DNA of 64,000 nucleotides from contig BDDC01000055.1 in assembly GCA_001662425.1 (NCBI GenBank), positions 2,823-66,822 on the forward strand, written 5' to 3'. Both the position numbers and the translations under genes were made by a program. Source of the DNA: Chlamydomonas sphaeroides (taxonomy: Eukaryota > Chlorophyta > Chlorophyceae > Chlamydomonadales > Chlamydomonadaceae). Under the pieces are notes generated by a model. That model saw only the letters and a program-made list of their open reading frames with translations. It was not told where the DNA came from and searched no databases. Positions 11,487-23,900 of this stretch are shown here, piece after piece. Numbering within the stretch: the first letter of the stretch is position 1; the number at the start of each line of letters is the position of its first letter.

Positions 11487-14400
11487 ATGGCAGAGCTCAC
11501 CGCAGCTCGGTCGTTCACATCGCAAGGGTCAGGTCTAGCCAGGGTCTCGCAGAAGGCGCCCAGCGCGCCTACGGCCCAGCGCGATGCTGCCAGCAACATG
11601 TACATGTCGGAGCTGCTGTCCTACAGCCTGGACCGCCTACGCAAGGTGGGGCCGGCACGGACAGGCATGCAGACCGCTCTCCTTTCCCACCGGGCACCAG
11701 CAGCTGCGCGACGGCCACGTTGCCCCACGCCGTGCCACCATCGACGTAATGCAGGAGCCTGAGGTTCTCAAAGCTGAGAAGGAGCAGCTGGAGCGCAACC
11801 TGCAAACTACAGCCGTGTCCCAGTACACGGCCTTCCTGGACGCTGCCAGCTGCCTGACCAGCATCAGCAATGAGCTCTCGGCCGTCTGCGAGCACCTGGA
11901 CTCCCTGTTGCAGGTGCGACAGCGTCTGATCCTCTTGTCTGCCAGCAATTAAGCCCACGGGCACACGGCCGCTGGCATCTCAGCTGGTCGTGGGGCCCCA
12001 CAAGGCAAACCAGCGGCCTGTCAGAGACATGCTGCGGCCCGGCTCTGGTACTCCAGGCATCGCCTGCCTCGCTGTGTCGCTGACACCTGGGCTGGGCTGG
12101 CCCGCAGGCCACACCGGAGCTCGCCTCGGCCTGCGAGGCCTTTGCCACCAACTCGGCAGCCGTGCAGGAGCAGTACGCCGCCAACAAGCAGCTCGCGGGT
12201 GGGTGCGACTCGGCGCCCCGCTGACGCCCCTGTCCGCCGGCCCCACCACTGCGCACTCCATTGGCAGCCCGCAACTGCTGCTACGCACCCAGCCCGCTGG
12301 GAGCTCTCGTCACCCCGGCCCCACCTGCCTGCCCCCGCTGCCTCGGCCCCTGCAGCCAACCAGTCGACGCTGATGGAGCTGCTGGAGGTGCCGCAGCTGA
12401 TGGACACGTGTGTGCGCAACGGCGTGTACGACGAGGCGTTGGACCTGCAGTCCTTTGTCAGCCGCGTGGGGCTGCTGCACCCCGACGTGCCCGCCGTCAA
12501 GCTGCTGCTTAAGCAGGTGGGTGCCAGGACTGCACGTGGGCTGCTGCGATGCGTGTTGCAAGGACCAACCCAGCCTCAGCTTTATCACGCGCGCGACGGT
12601 CGAGATCAGCCTGGCTGGCGTTTCATCCAGCCCCGACTGTTCCCCACTTCTGCGCTGCTTCTGGCCCCCCGCCTCCCCGCCACGCCGTTCCCCGCCACGC
12701 CGCTCCGCCAGGTGGCGGACGTGGGCAGCAGCATGCTGCAGCAGCTGCTGGGCCGCCTGCGCACGAACATCCAGCTGCCCGAGTGCCTGCGCGTCATGGG
12801 ATACCTGCGCCGCATCGGCGCCTTCTCCGAGGCCGAGCTGCGGCTGCAGTTCCTGGCCTGCCGCGACGAGTGGATCGGCGGCTTGGTGGCCGATCTGGAC
12901 GACTCCGACAGCTACGAGTACGTCAAGCACCTCACCGACGTGCACCGCCTGCACCTCTTCGACGCGGTCATGCAGTACCGCGCCATTTTCTTCGACACTA
13001 GCGTCGGCCCCTCCGGACCCGCGGGCGCCGCCATGGTGCGTCGGGCAGCGGGCACCATCGGCCCGCTTGGCGCGCGCGCTGGCATCGGGCCTCCGTTGTG
13101 GTGGGCCGGCCGGCTGGCTAGGCTTGGCGCTTGCGGGCAGGAGCGGTTCGGGCAGGTTGCGGCTGTGCGTGTGTAGCGCAGAATGCGGGGTGGAAAGGAG
13201 ACCCAGCACGACTAGGCGCGTGGTGCGGTAATCCTGAATGTCGTGCCGCTCTCTCTCTGCCCCTGCCAGGACGCGCTGGGGAGTGGCAACGCGCCCAACC
13301 TACGCGAGACGTCGATGCTGTACTCTTGGGTGCAGCACCGGCTGGCGCTGTATCTGGAGCAGCTGCGGCGCCACCTGCCTAACATCGCTGAGGGCGGCAA
13401 CCTGGCGTCCGTGGTGGAGCACTGCATGGTGAGGCCACGGGGGGCGGCGGGGCCGGGGCCAGCGGGGCGCCGCGGCGCATGAACGAGCGGCCGCATGTGA
13501 CAGGGATGGCTGCTGCGGCCGCATCCGGCGGTTGGCGACGGGCTGCAACGTGGCACGATGGGCGCGCGCGCAGGCTTCGGCCGCGGCTCCTAGGAGGCGG
13601 TGGAGCGCTTGCCTCACGCCACCATGGCGGTCGCGGCGCCTTCCGCGGTCAGCGGTCGCGCCCTCGCTGCGCGGGATAGGCCTCTGTCCAGGCGCTGGCA
13701 CTTCGGCGCCTTCACCAGTCGTATAGATGCCGGCGAGCGCCTCGGCAGCCACCACCATGCCCTTGTCATGCCCTGCCTTGCTGCCCGCCTTCCGCCCCCA
13801 GTACTGCGGCGCCTCGCTCAGCCGCGTGGGCCTGGACTTCCAGGCGCTGCTTCTGCCGCTGTTCGAGGCGTGCGGCCTGCAGCTGTTCGCCAGCCATCTG
13901 TCGGGCGCAGTGGACGCGTTCAACCTGCGGCTCGAGTCGCATAAGTGGGTGCCGCTGCCGGCGCCCGTCATGGGCCGCAGCCGAGGAGACAGGGCGGCGT
14001 CCGCTGCGGCGCTGGCGGCAGCCGACGGTGAGTGTTGCTGTTGACGCCGCGGCCACGGCCACGGCCCGCACGCTGGTTTCGAAAACGGTAGCTAAGCAAC
14101 AGTCACCATAAGCTCGCGCTCGAATCGCTCCGCCTGCTGCAGCTGAGGCCCTCAGTTCTTCTGCTCCAAGCGCGCGTCCCTGCCTGCTGCATTTTGACCG
14201 GAACGGCTGTGCATGTGTTGGCATGCCCGTAGGGCCTACGGCGCTGGCCGCTGGGGAGGAGGGCGCGGACGGCGAGGCCTCGGCCGGCGGCGCCGCGCCC
14301 GGGGCAGCCGCCTCTGCGCCCGCCGCCGCGGCCGACGACCCCGAGTCGGGCCCGCCGTACATCATCATGGAGCACCTGCCGCTGGCCGTGTACGTCAACG

Positions 14401-14971
14401 GCGTGCTGGCGGCGCTCAATGAGCTGCGGCACTGCGCGCTGCTGTCCATAAGCAGACCGCTGTCGGGGTGAGGCCGCCGGGACCGCGAGGGCTGGGCCAA
14501 CGGGCGTGGGGCAGCGAGGTGGTGCAGCAGGGGCGCGTAGATACCGTAGCGGTGGCCCGACTGCGGTGCAGGGCGCGAGGCAGCCCTGCTTGCCCAGCGG
14601 CGCCCGGCTTGCGGCTGCGTCGCGGCCCCTTCCCGCCTCGGCGCCAGCCCACCGCAGCCCTCCGTGCTCCGCACGCGCTTCACCGCCCATGGCAGCTGAC
14701 CGCAGCCCTGCCTCCTGCAACTCCCGGCACGCCCCGCAGGCTGCTGCAGACGGCGCTGGAGCACGCGGCCGGCAGCCTTGTGCACTACCGGCACACGCAC
14801 GCGCTGGCGGGCAGCGAGCTGCCGCTGTTCAAGTCGGCCACGCGCTGCATGCTGGACGTGGTGCTGCCGTACCTCGTGGCCGCTTTTGGCCGTGTGTTCG
14901 GGGCCAGCGCGGGCAAGGTGGATGCGTCCGCGAGCGCGGCGCTGCTGCGGCAGCTGCTGGCGGAGATGTAG
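11487..14971 (+). CDS. COG8: Conserved oligomeric Golgi complex subunit 8
   Basis: COG8 belongs to lobe B of the COG complex, which tethers vesicles in retrograde traffic within the Golgi. The start ATG (11487) lies in a plausible context. Nine exons sum to 1746 nt, a 581-residue protein, close to the usual ~600. Diagnostic stretches are YMSELLSYSLDRLRK, then a coiled-coil (EKEQLERNLQTTAVSQYTAF), LLEVPQLMDTCVRNGVYDEA, LLGRLRTNIQLPECLRVMG, YLRRIGAFSEAELRLQFL and HLFDAVMQYRAIF. All match the order found in plant and animal COG8. The C-terminal half contains SLSRVGLDFQALL, an Ala/Gly/Glu-rich insertion encoded at ~14.24-14.34 kb (GEEGADGEASAGG), and then YVNGVLAALNELRHC. The Ala/Gly insertion is typical algal low complexity and probably a disordered loop. 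The stop is TAG at 14969-14971. Confidence 0.95.
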
Positions 14972-15635
14972 GGCGCGCGAGCCCGTCGAGCGAGCGGTCA
15001 GAGGCAAGCAAGCAGTGGGAGGCGGCGTGTCGGTGGGTGTGGGAGGCGGGCGTTAGGATGGTGTGGTTAAAAGCGGCGTGTGGAGCTGAGCACGGGAGAC
15101 TTGCTGTGTCTCTGTGCCCGGGGCGGACCTGCGTAGCTGTGGTTGTGGCTGCGAGCATAGATATCGGCTTCAGGCTTGGGCCGGCGGCGGCGGCGGCGGC
15201 AAGAAGTTACGGGGAATGAAAGCGGTACGCCGGCCAGGCTGACCCCGCGCCCCGCGGGTGTGACTAATTGTAGCCTCGATCAAATTTTTCCTTGCACATC
15301 CTGCTTCGTCGCAAACAGTCTACGTGCAGTTTTGGCAATCCGGCAGGACGTCCGAGGCTCGGTGGGGTCACATCTGCGAGCGCTCGCCCAGCCAGAAGTC
15401 AATTGCTCTGACGACAATTGTCAGCAAGAGAAACTTCGTAAGGAGGTGCACACTAACCCCCGTTAACGTGGGCCTCCGTTTGAGACTCTCTAGTACGGCA
15501 CCCCATTCGCAAACATGTTTGGGACACAGCAGGAGTTCCTGAGGGCTTCGCAACAACATTATTCATTTTATGCTTCCATCTATCGTACTGTGTGGCCCTT
15601 TAATTACCTAGCAGCCACAGCAGACTCGAGTCAGG
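14972..15635. other. Intergenic: COG8 3' UTR and CID-gene upstream region
   Basis: No coding exon can be supported. A relatively AT-rich block at about 15400-15610 (ATTATTCATTTTATGC and neighbours) just upstream of the next start is the best promoter/5' UTR candidate. No TGTAA was found near the COG8 stop; TGTAG occurs at about 15270. Confidence 0.5.
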
Positions 15636-18589
15636 ATGCACAGCCACGCCCAAGGCCCGGGCTGGGTGCCTGTGCCGGTACCATACCCAGGTATGAAGTG
15701 GCCAGATCAGCGAACCAGCTCGGCGTGAGGCGAGCGAGACTATGGCGGACGCGTAGGAGGACTTTAGTGTTGACTGCGACGCGGCTCTGCAGGCATGATG
15801 GCCCCCGGAATGATGGCACCCGGAATGGTATTTCAAGTTGGCTATCAGGGGGGTTATCCGTCGCCAGGTGGGCTCTCGGGTGCGAGGTTCCGGATGGTGA
15901 ACTTGCGGGACTCACCTCCACGCGAACGCAGGTCCAATGTCCGGTTTGCCGTCGATGGACGCCCTCCGTGGATACGCGTCATTCGGCGGAATGGGAGGCC
16001 CTCTGCAGCAAGATGACGCCACAGGTAGGCATCCATCCATCCTCTTTTCGTCGAACGGCCACTTAACGCCAAGCCCACACCGTTGCAGCTGCGCTGGCGG
16101 AGCGGCTCAACGAGCTGCAGCTGGGAGCCGCTCGCGGACGTGGACCTTCGCTCGCGCAGCACGGCCAGCAGGCTTTTGGGTTGGCGCGTGGTGGCGTCGC
16201 AGGGCCCTCGCAATCCCCGCAATACTACTACCAGGCGGGGCCACCTATGCAGCAGCACCAGCAGCAGCAGCAGCACCAGCAGCAGCAGCTGCAGGGGCGA
16301 GGGCGGCAAGCACGGGTGAGAGACACTGCGTGAGAGACACTGCTGCCCTACTACGCCTGAAACAGCCCTGCTGGGTTGGAAACCGTCCCTCCCGGGTGGT
16401 CTGTTTGCCGGAGCCTCCCTCCATCATTGGTTGTGTGACGTGGCATCTCCCTTCCCATCGCGCAGGGCGGACGCGGCGGTGGGATGCAGGCGGGCGGGGG
16501 CGGAGGCGGCGCGCGGGGGCAGGGACAGATGCAGAAGAAGAAGCGGCCGCAGAAGGGGCTGGAGGACAACATCAAGCGCACCGTCTACATCTCGTACGTG
16601 GTGAGCCCTGAGCCCCGTCTCCAGCCGCAGCCCCGCCCTTCCCAACACGAGCAGTCACACCCCAGGACCCTCGAGCAGCCTACTTGTCGGTGGCCTCACG
16701 GTTTCTGCTGCCGTGCCCCTCTCTTCAGGACTGCTCGCTGACGGAGGAAAACCTAGCGGCGTTCTTTTCGGACTGCGGGCGCATCATCGACTGCCGGATA
16801 TGCGGCGACCCCAACAGCGCCATGCGCTTTGCGTTCATCGAGTTCCAGGACGTGCAGTACGCGCACAAGGTGCGGCCGCGCCCCGCCTGGTCTACATGTG
16901 CGCTCCCGGCGCCGGCCAGTGCTGATGCCGCCCAGCTGGAGGGCCGATCCCCCACAACCACTCGTTCCCCCACGGCGTGTCGCATGGTCGCGCCGGTTCC
17001 CCAATCGCTGCGCCCGCGCCCGCTTCACGTGCCTCGTCTGCTCGGTACACTTGATAGCGCTGGCGCCGCGGGGCTGCAATGCGCCTTCAACAATGCACAC
17101 ACATGCGCGAGCTCTCTGTTCTATCTAACACTGGAACACACACGCACACACGTATATGTCACCTATTTGTGAACACACATGCGCGAGCTCACAGCATGGC
17201 TTCCCACCGCTGCTTCCCACTCCAGGCGCTTGAGAAGACGGGCAGCGTGCTGGGCAGCTCCCCGCTGCGCGTGCTGCCCAGCAAGACGGCCATCATGCCC
17301 GTCAACCAGGACCTCATGCCGCGCTCGGCGGACGAGGTGGAGCGCTGCAGCCGCACCGTGTACGCCGCCAACATCGATAAGAAGGTCGACAAGAACGACG
17401 GTGGGTGCGCGGCAGCGCGTAGCGACGCTGCGGTGTCAACCTGGCGCCCCTGCTTGTAACCCCGCGTCTGGGCAGCGGTGCAGCAGGCCGCGTTTACCCC
17501 TTGGGCGTGGCCACCTGACATGGGCAAACAGGGGAGTGGGGTGACTGCCTCAGTTGCCGCCGGCCGAGAGGTAACCTGCATTCGGCCGCTGTGCCCCTTG
17601 CCCGTCCCCCATGCGCCCCACAGTCAAGGCCTTCTTCGAGTCCCTCTGCGGTGAGCAAGGAGGGCATGTCGCGCATGGCTGTGCCACAAGGGGGGTCAGC
17701 GCATGCTACCGCGGCGCGCGCAACTGGACCTCCCGGCCTGGCACCTGCGCCACGGGCAGCAGCCGTGACAAGTGTGCGAACCTGTGCATGGCTTGCGGGG
17801 GCCGTGCGCCGGCGCCTCGCTCGTGCGCCTTTCGCCACACCTTGTGTCCCTTCCTGCCACCATGGTTCGTCTCTGACTCTCTTGGTTCATGCGCTCCCCC
17901 GGCCTGGCCCCCCAGGCAAGGTGTCGCGGATCCGGCTGCTGGGCGACTATGCGCACTCGACGCGCATCGCGTTCGTGGAGTTCCACCACGCGGAGGGCGC
18001 GCTGGCCGCGCTCAACTGCAGCGGCGCCCTGCTAGGTGGGCCCCGCGCTGCTCACGTCGGGGCCCGACGCCCGCCGCACTGTTCCTTGCCCACGTTCCAA
18101 CCCAACACACCGTGCCGCCCAAGCCGAACACGTGTGCTGGGTCCCTGCCCGTCCGCGCGTCGCCCTCCGTTGCACGCTCGCGCGCCCCCGTGCCGAGCGC
18201 GTGCTGCTCTGTTTCTTGTGCGCCCTGCAGGGTCCCTGCCCATCCGCGTCTCGCCCTCGAAGACGCCCGTCAAGGTGGACAACCAGCGCGACAGCGACGG
18301 CCAGTCCAGCTCGGCGCACTCGCGCATGTCGGACCCGCAGTCCCGCATTGTGCCGCAGCAGCATCAGCAGCAGCAGGCCATGTCGGTGGTGGCGGGGCCG
18401 TCACCGGCGGCGGAGCCGACGGCCGAGCCGGTGCAGCACCAGCAGCAGCTCGAGGGCGAGGAGGCTGTAGAGGAGTCGGGGGAGCCGGAGCAGCTGGTGG
18501 CGGCCGCGGCCGACGCGCCGGCGGTCGAGCAGGCGGCGGCGGAGCAGGCGGTGGCAGCGGCTGTGCCGGTGCTGGTGCCGGTGGCGTGA
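15636..18589 (+). CDS. CID-type RNA-binding protein with two RRMs (PABP-interacting family)
   Basis: Ten exons sum to exactly 469 codons (468 residues). The start ATG at 15636 was chosen because that frame runs in phase into the PGMMAPGMMAPG exon at 15793, with a stop just upstream. The N-terminal part is Gly/Met/Gln-rich and includes a poly-Gln/His tract encoded at ~16.25-16.29 kb. RRM1 begins KRTVYISYV and contains CGRIIDCRICGD and FAFIEF. RRM2 begins RTVYAANIDKKV and contains FFESLCGKVSRIRLLGD and RIAFVEF. Each RRM is followed by the family hallmark (LRVLPSKTAI, then IRVSPSKTPV). This order matches Arabidopsis CID8-CID13, which bind the MLLE domain of poly(A)-binding protein through a PAM2 motif. 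I see no clear PAM2 here. One exon (17624-17650) is only 27 nt. The C-terminus is Glu/Ala/Gln-rich. Confidence 0.9.
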
Positions 18590-19122
18590 GACGGTCTCGG
18601 GCCTGCAGCTTTTGTACGGCGACACCTATGAAGGCTCGGAGTACCTTACCTCGAGCCCGACCCGACGTGGCATCAGCTCTATTATGTGGATGTATGTCGC
18701 CCGCTGTTGGGAACGTGTGTATGGTCCCTGGGCCGTTGCCCGAGCCGAACAGGCTGGGCGGCATTAAGCCTAGGGCGCGCTGCCAGGGTAAACCCGACAT
18801 CGGGGCCGGCGCAGCACGGGGCTAGGCGGGTAGAGCGGCAGTGAGGGGCTGGCACTGCGGGGAGTGGGCTGTAGGTGCGTGTGCTGCTGCTGGGCCCGGG
18901 CTGCTGTTGGTTTGTTCACAGCAGCGCTCGGGGGCATGCGCGTGGGGTGGGCGGGTGTAGGCGAGCTTGCTCAGGGGCATGCGGGGGTTATGTTATAGCC
19001 ACGGCGTTTGGGGCTGCGTTCCGGGCTGCTTGCGGCAGGACGCGGGCGGCTGGCATTCCAGCCGCGCCCCATTCAGCATAGTGCTGGTTGGCTAAAGTAC
19101 CACGAACGTAGTATTGCTATGG

Positions 19123-19297
19123 GCCGTCGGACGCTTGCGGATGCCGGGCGCTGGCATGTTGCGACGATGCGTGTGGGCGCCGCAGGCATGGTGACGCAGG
19201 CGGTTTTGCGGTGAGCCGTCGGACGCTTGCGAATGCTGGTGCCGGCATGTTGCGGCGGTGGGTGTGGGCGCCGCAGGCATGGTGACGCAGGCGGTTG
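19123..19297. repeat. 92-bp tandem duplication
   Basis: Two copies with a period of about 92 bp, each opening GCCGTCGGACGCTTGCG and closing GGTGACGCAGGCGGTT. They differ at a handful of positions. Confidence 0.88.
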
Positions 19298-19514
19298 CGT
19301 GGGCGCATAAGCGGTGGTGCTTTTCCGTAGCAGTTCTTCAGGCCCTGACTTCATGCATTGGTGCCCCCATTCCATAAAGGGATGCGTGCGGTAGTCACCG
19401 GAGGCACACGGTGCGCGCTCCCCAGGGCCACACGGGCGTGCCCGCCACCGCGATCCATGCCCCGACTGGGGCTGGGGCACGCCCCTTAGCGGGGCAACGG
19501 CCCGTTGTGGGTCC

Positions 19515-19519
19515 TGTAA
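19515..19519 (+). terminator. Candidate poly(A) signal TGTAA for the CID gene
   Basis: TGTAA, the usual chlorophyte poly(A) signal, about 930 bp after the stop. This is long but within the range of algal 3' UTRs. It could also be a chance match. Confidence 0.35.
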
Positions 19520-20506
19520 ACACGGATTGGCCGACGCGCGCTCGCCATGACCGGCGCCAACTACCCCGAGTGACAGGTTCACTCCCGATTGTGTGTGGGG
19601 ACTGGAGCGGGCGCCGCGCCAGCGGCCATCCAGCATCGTAACAGCAGCCGTAGCCTTCGCTACACCCACACGCGCACGAAGCCTGCACTCCTCGGTAACC
19701 GGGGGACGGCTGCCGCTGCTGCAAAGTCCTGCGGTTGCCCCTACGGATTGCCCCTCTTTAACCCTTAACGTCGGAGAGTCACGCGTATCCCCACTCTTAA
19801 CACAACAAACCTGCCAGTGCCTTTCTGTTACACTTTTGCTGCTTTGCATACGTCATTGTCCAGGCCCAGCACCCGACTAGGGTAAGGCGCCGAAGCCCAT
19901 GTTTGGGCAGAACCCTTGGGGACATGGGTCGGCCACCGCACTTGCCAGAGAGCCACATGCGTCCCACGTATGTGGCTGGAGCTAGCGTTCTTTTCCTCAA
20001 CAGATAGCCCGGCACCCCGCATACGGCCTCTCCCGCGTCACGATGGACGCCTCATTGCTGAGGCCCGTTGTCGTCTCCATCTCTCTATTCCCACCTCATG
20101 ACGCTGCCAAGGCTCCCTTGACTTCGCAACTGCATAGACAGTCATAGACGCGCTCACGTCTGGGCGGACTGCGCTTCGCACCCGGCCAAGTAAGGTGCAA
20201 ACCGAGGCGCAGCATTCGCAGGCAACCACCCAGCCTTCGCAGGCAACCGCTGGGCCTGCTTGAGGCGAAGAATAGGAATCGGGGGAATACTGCGCGCCTC
20301 TGCCCCACTTGCGCCGCCGGTTACAGGTGCGGGGATGGCCGCGTCCACAGACGCAAGGGGGATATAGCGTTGGCACGGTCCAGGCTTGGCGAACAAGGCT
20401 GTCTCTAAGTTGGAGAAGCTGAAGAAGGTGATGATTTGCATATGATTTGCAGTTGATGATTGCATGTACAAGGCGGGGGCGGGGGACCCATTGCAGGGCC
20501 TGTAGG

Positions 20507-20524
20507 GGGGCCTGTACAGGCCCC
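20507..20524. repeat. 18-bp perfect palindrome
   Basis: GGGGCCTGTACAGGCCCC is its own reverse complement and sits in a G-rich context with further GGCCTG repeats. It could form a cruciform or be a dyad protein-binding site; no function is shown. Confidence 0.8.
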
Positions 20525-20943
20525 TGCGGGGGCCTGGGCGTTGTCGCAGTCTAGGCAAGCCTACAGCGTAAAGCCCATGGGGAGCCTCACAACCGTGTCT
20601 TTCTGCATTACCAACGCCCATGCAGAAATGTATGTGTGGAGTAGGGCGCCCGGGGGTGCGGGCGCAGCTCGGGCTGCACTCGGGGCCGCCGGGGCGTCGG
20701 GGCGCCTGGTCAACAGAAACGCAGTACGGCACGGGTAGGTTCCTGGCAAAGCATTTGCCAAGCACATAACACGTAACCCAACACATGTCGCGGAATACTT
20801 ACACTACCCTGCGTGCTGGTCAAGGCCACTAACATGCGCACCATCGAGGCTGCGTTGCCTCAATACGCAAGCTCAGAACATAACACGATTTCTTGATGAT
20901 AGCTTTGTATGCGACATGATAGCACTGAAGGGGCGATAGCGAA

Positions 20944-23900
20944 ATGAGTCGCAAGAAGGACGCTTTTGTTCTCAAGTTCAGTCGGCAACGTCCTTCAACT
21001 TGCGACCAGTTCGGAAGCTCGCGGCGGCCGTCGCGGGACGAGGATGAAAAGGAGGCTGGAACGCGCGACGCCCCTGGCCGTGATGCCCGACCCCACACGG
21101 CCCACATCGGGACGCACCCGTCGACCCCTATGGTCTCCGCGTCTGCGGCGATGTTGCGCCCCAGCAGGCCGCACACTTCTGGGCCCGGTACGCCCACGCT
21201 CCCTGGTAGCCTCCCCTCGCAAGCGTCCCGAATGTCCCTGGCATCCAGCCGCGGCGGCAGTGGCCTGCCTCCCCTCCAACATCGCACCGGAGCCATGAAC
21301 TGGTCGTGGGGGCCACAAGCCCCCGTCGCTGCGGCCCCCGTCGCCGCAGCCACAGCCGAGCAAGCCGCCGAGTCACTCTCGGGCTTCCAGGAGGCACTAT
21401 ACACCAACGGCGAGCCGCGCCGGCTCACGTCGAGGCTCCTGAGGCTGGGCGCCGGCGCCGGCTTACCCACTAGCCGCTCTCGCCGCAGCCCCAGCCCCGG
21501 CGCTGGCGGAGGCGCGGGCGGCGGAATGCCGTACATCTCTCCACGTGCTGTCAGCGCGCCCAGCATGCCCAACACGGGCAAGCGGGGCGAGGCTGGCACG
21601 CCGGAGCCATCGCAGCAGCCCCCTGGAGCCGGTACCTGGCTGCTGCCCTCCACCGCCGCGCTCTTGGAGACCAGCGCCGTCGCCGCGGCGGCCATCGCCG
21701 CCGCCAGCGCAGCAGCCGGTTCCAACCCCGCCGCCACCTTTGCCGCCGCGGCCCTGGGGCTGCAGCCCGCGCAGCCCGTCCGGTCGTCGGGGACGTGGGG
21801 CCAATCCGGCGCGAGCGCGCCGTCCACCGTCGCCTCGGCAGCCGGCGGCGGTGGCGGTGGCGGTGGCGGTGGCGGTGGCGGTGGCGGTGGCGGTGGCGGT
21901 GGCGGTGGCGGTGGCGGTGGCGGCGGCGGTGGCGGTGGCGGCGGCAGCCCAGGCCGTGGCGGCGGCGCGCAGCGGTTCGGCGTTCGGGAGCAGGGCGCGA
22001 TGCTCGACGAGGCGCGTCGCATGGCGCAGCAGGCGGCGGAGGTGCTGTACGGGCACGAGCAGGCGAGCCCCTGGGCCAGGGCCAGGGTGCGGGGTCTGAT
22101 TGATGCCGGGAGCGGGGCTGGGGCCGGGGCAGGGACTGAGGCTGCACGGGCGCGTGGACGTGGGATGCCGCTGTGCAGCCCATGCGGGTCAGGCTTGGGT
22201 TGGGTTGGGTTGCTCACGTGCCCGCTGCGCTGTCCCCGGACGCGCAGGACGTCAGCCCCGCAGACAAGGCGCGCGCCGCGACGGCGCTGCAGCAGCTAGA
22301 GGCGCTGCTGGGGCGCAAGGAGGTGGCGGCGGCGGCGCTGGGGCAGGCGGCGCGCAACCTAAAGGGAGAGGTGGGCTGCGGCGGCGGCGTGGCCGGGCCG
22401 CAGCGCGCCACGGCACAGGGCCCTAGGTCGTACGGGAGGGGGCTTGCTGCCGTGGGGGCTGAGCGGGCTTCGGCTCCGGCTCCGGAGTACATGGCACCGG
22501 CAACTCGTCACGTGCCGAGCTGCTGCCTCCGCACCGCAGGTGGCGCGGGAGCTGCACCTGTCAACAGAGCGCCCGGTGGGAGCTGTGGGGGGGGCGAGGG
22601 CGGGGCTGTGCGGCCGGCGCGAAGCCGCGTGCACGCGGCACGACGCGGGTGGTCTCTGCGGGGCTCGGGCGGAGAGCGTGGCAGAGGGCGCGACCTCCAG
22701 CGCCCGCACCGGCCCTGTGCCCGTCCTTGCCCGTGCCCGTCCCTACCCGTCGCTCCTCTGCCGCTGCTCGAACTCGCAGATGTCCTTCGCCAAGGCCCAG
22801 CTGGTGGTGCTGGACCGCCACCACGCGCGCATCAAGCACCAGCTTCACCCTGGGCCCGACCCCATGCTGCCGCCGCCGGACCCCCTGCACGAAGCGCCCG
22901 GCTCCCACCCAGACGACGGCAGCGGCGAGGAGGCCGCGTCCGCCAGCGAGCCCCTCAGCCCCAACCTTCGCGACGCGCTGCGGCACTCGGCGCAGCAGGC
23001 CGCGCTGCACTCGAGCCAGCAGCAGGCCCCCTGGGCCGACGGGTTCGGTGCGCCGCACGAAGCTTGGCACGCGAGCGCCGCCACCACGGGCGACGGCGCT
23101 GCCGGGGCTGGCCACGGCCACAGCCACGGCCACGGCCACGGCCACAGCCACGGCCACAGCCACGGCCACGGCCACGGCCACGGCCACGGCCACGGCCACG
23201 GCCACGGTCATGGCCACGGTCATGGCCACGGCCACGGCCTCGGCGGGCACGGCGGCGGCGACAGGTACAATCTGGCGGATGCCATGGAGCGCACCGCGGT
23301 GCTGCGGGCGCTGTCGCGCGCTGAGGCTGCTCTGGCGGGGTTGTCTGGCGGCGCCGGGGGCAGCCGGCGGCAGTCCAGCGGCGGCGCCAGCGGCGCCGGC
23401 GAGGGCGGCGGGGGACACGACCTGGAGGACCTCAGGCTACTGAAGCACGCGGCGGGTGGCACCGACTCGCCGGTGAGAAGCGTGCGGCTGCGTGCCTGGG
23501 CTGCGGCCTGGGCTGCGAGGGCGCGGCTCTACGCGACAACGGCGATCCTGCCGATGTGCCCATGCACCTAGTCACTTTGGCCTGCCTGGCTTTCCGCTGG
23601 CCCACCTCACGCAGGACGAGCCGCCGTCCTACCTAGGGGTCAATGTGCGGCGCACGCCGACGCCGCAGCCCGGCGGCGAGGTCTCCAGCATGCTCTTCGC
23701 CGCCTCCGCAGCCCGCCGAGCCTCCAATGTGTCCGGTAGCGGCGCGACAGGCGGCGCGGGCGTAGGAGGCGGAGGCGGTGCAGGCGGAGGCTACGGCAGC
23801 TTTGGGCAGAGCTCGCCGTCGGCTTGGTCCGACCCCAAGGCCAGCCTGCAGTGGAGCAATCGCGGGCTGAGCACCAGCAAGATGCCGCTGCTGCGGGAGC

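Larger units (their letters stand above)
18590..20943. other. Intergenic, 2.35 kb: CID 3' UTR, tandem duplication, short repeats
   Basis: No convincing exon on either strand. The left part should be the 3' UTR of the CID gene, with a TGTAA at 19515. It then holds a 92-bp tandem duplication (19123-19297), a direct repeat of TTCGCAGGCAACC near 20210-20250, and an 18-bp palindrome (20507-20524). Base composition falls below that of the genes towards 20.9 kb, consistent with a promoter for the next gene. Confidence 0.5.

Noticed and set aside
20829..22217. 462-codon minus-strand open frame
   Set aside because: It is the antisense of the first LRR-gene exon; the long poly-Pro run is the mirror of the poly-Gly codons and shows no domain.
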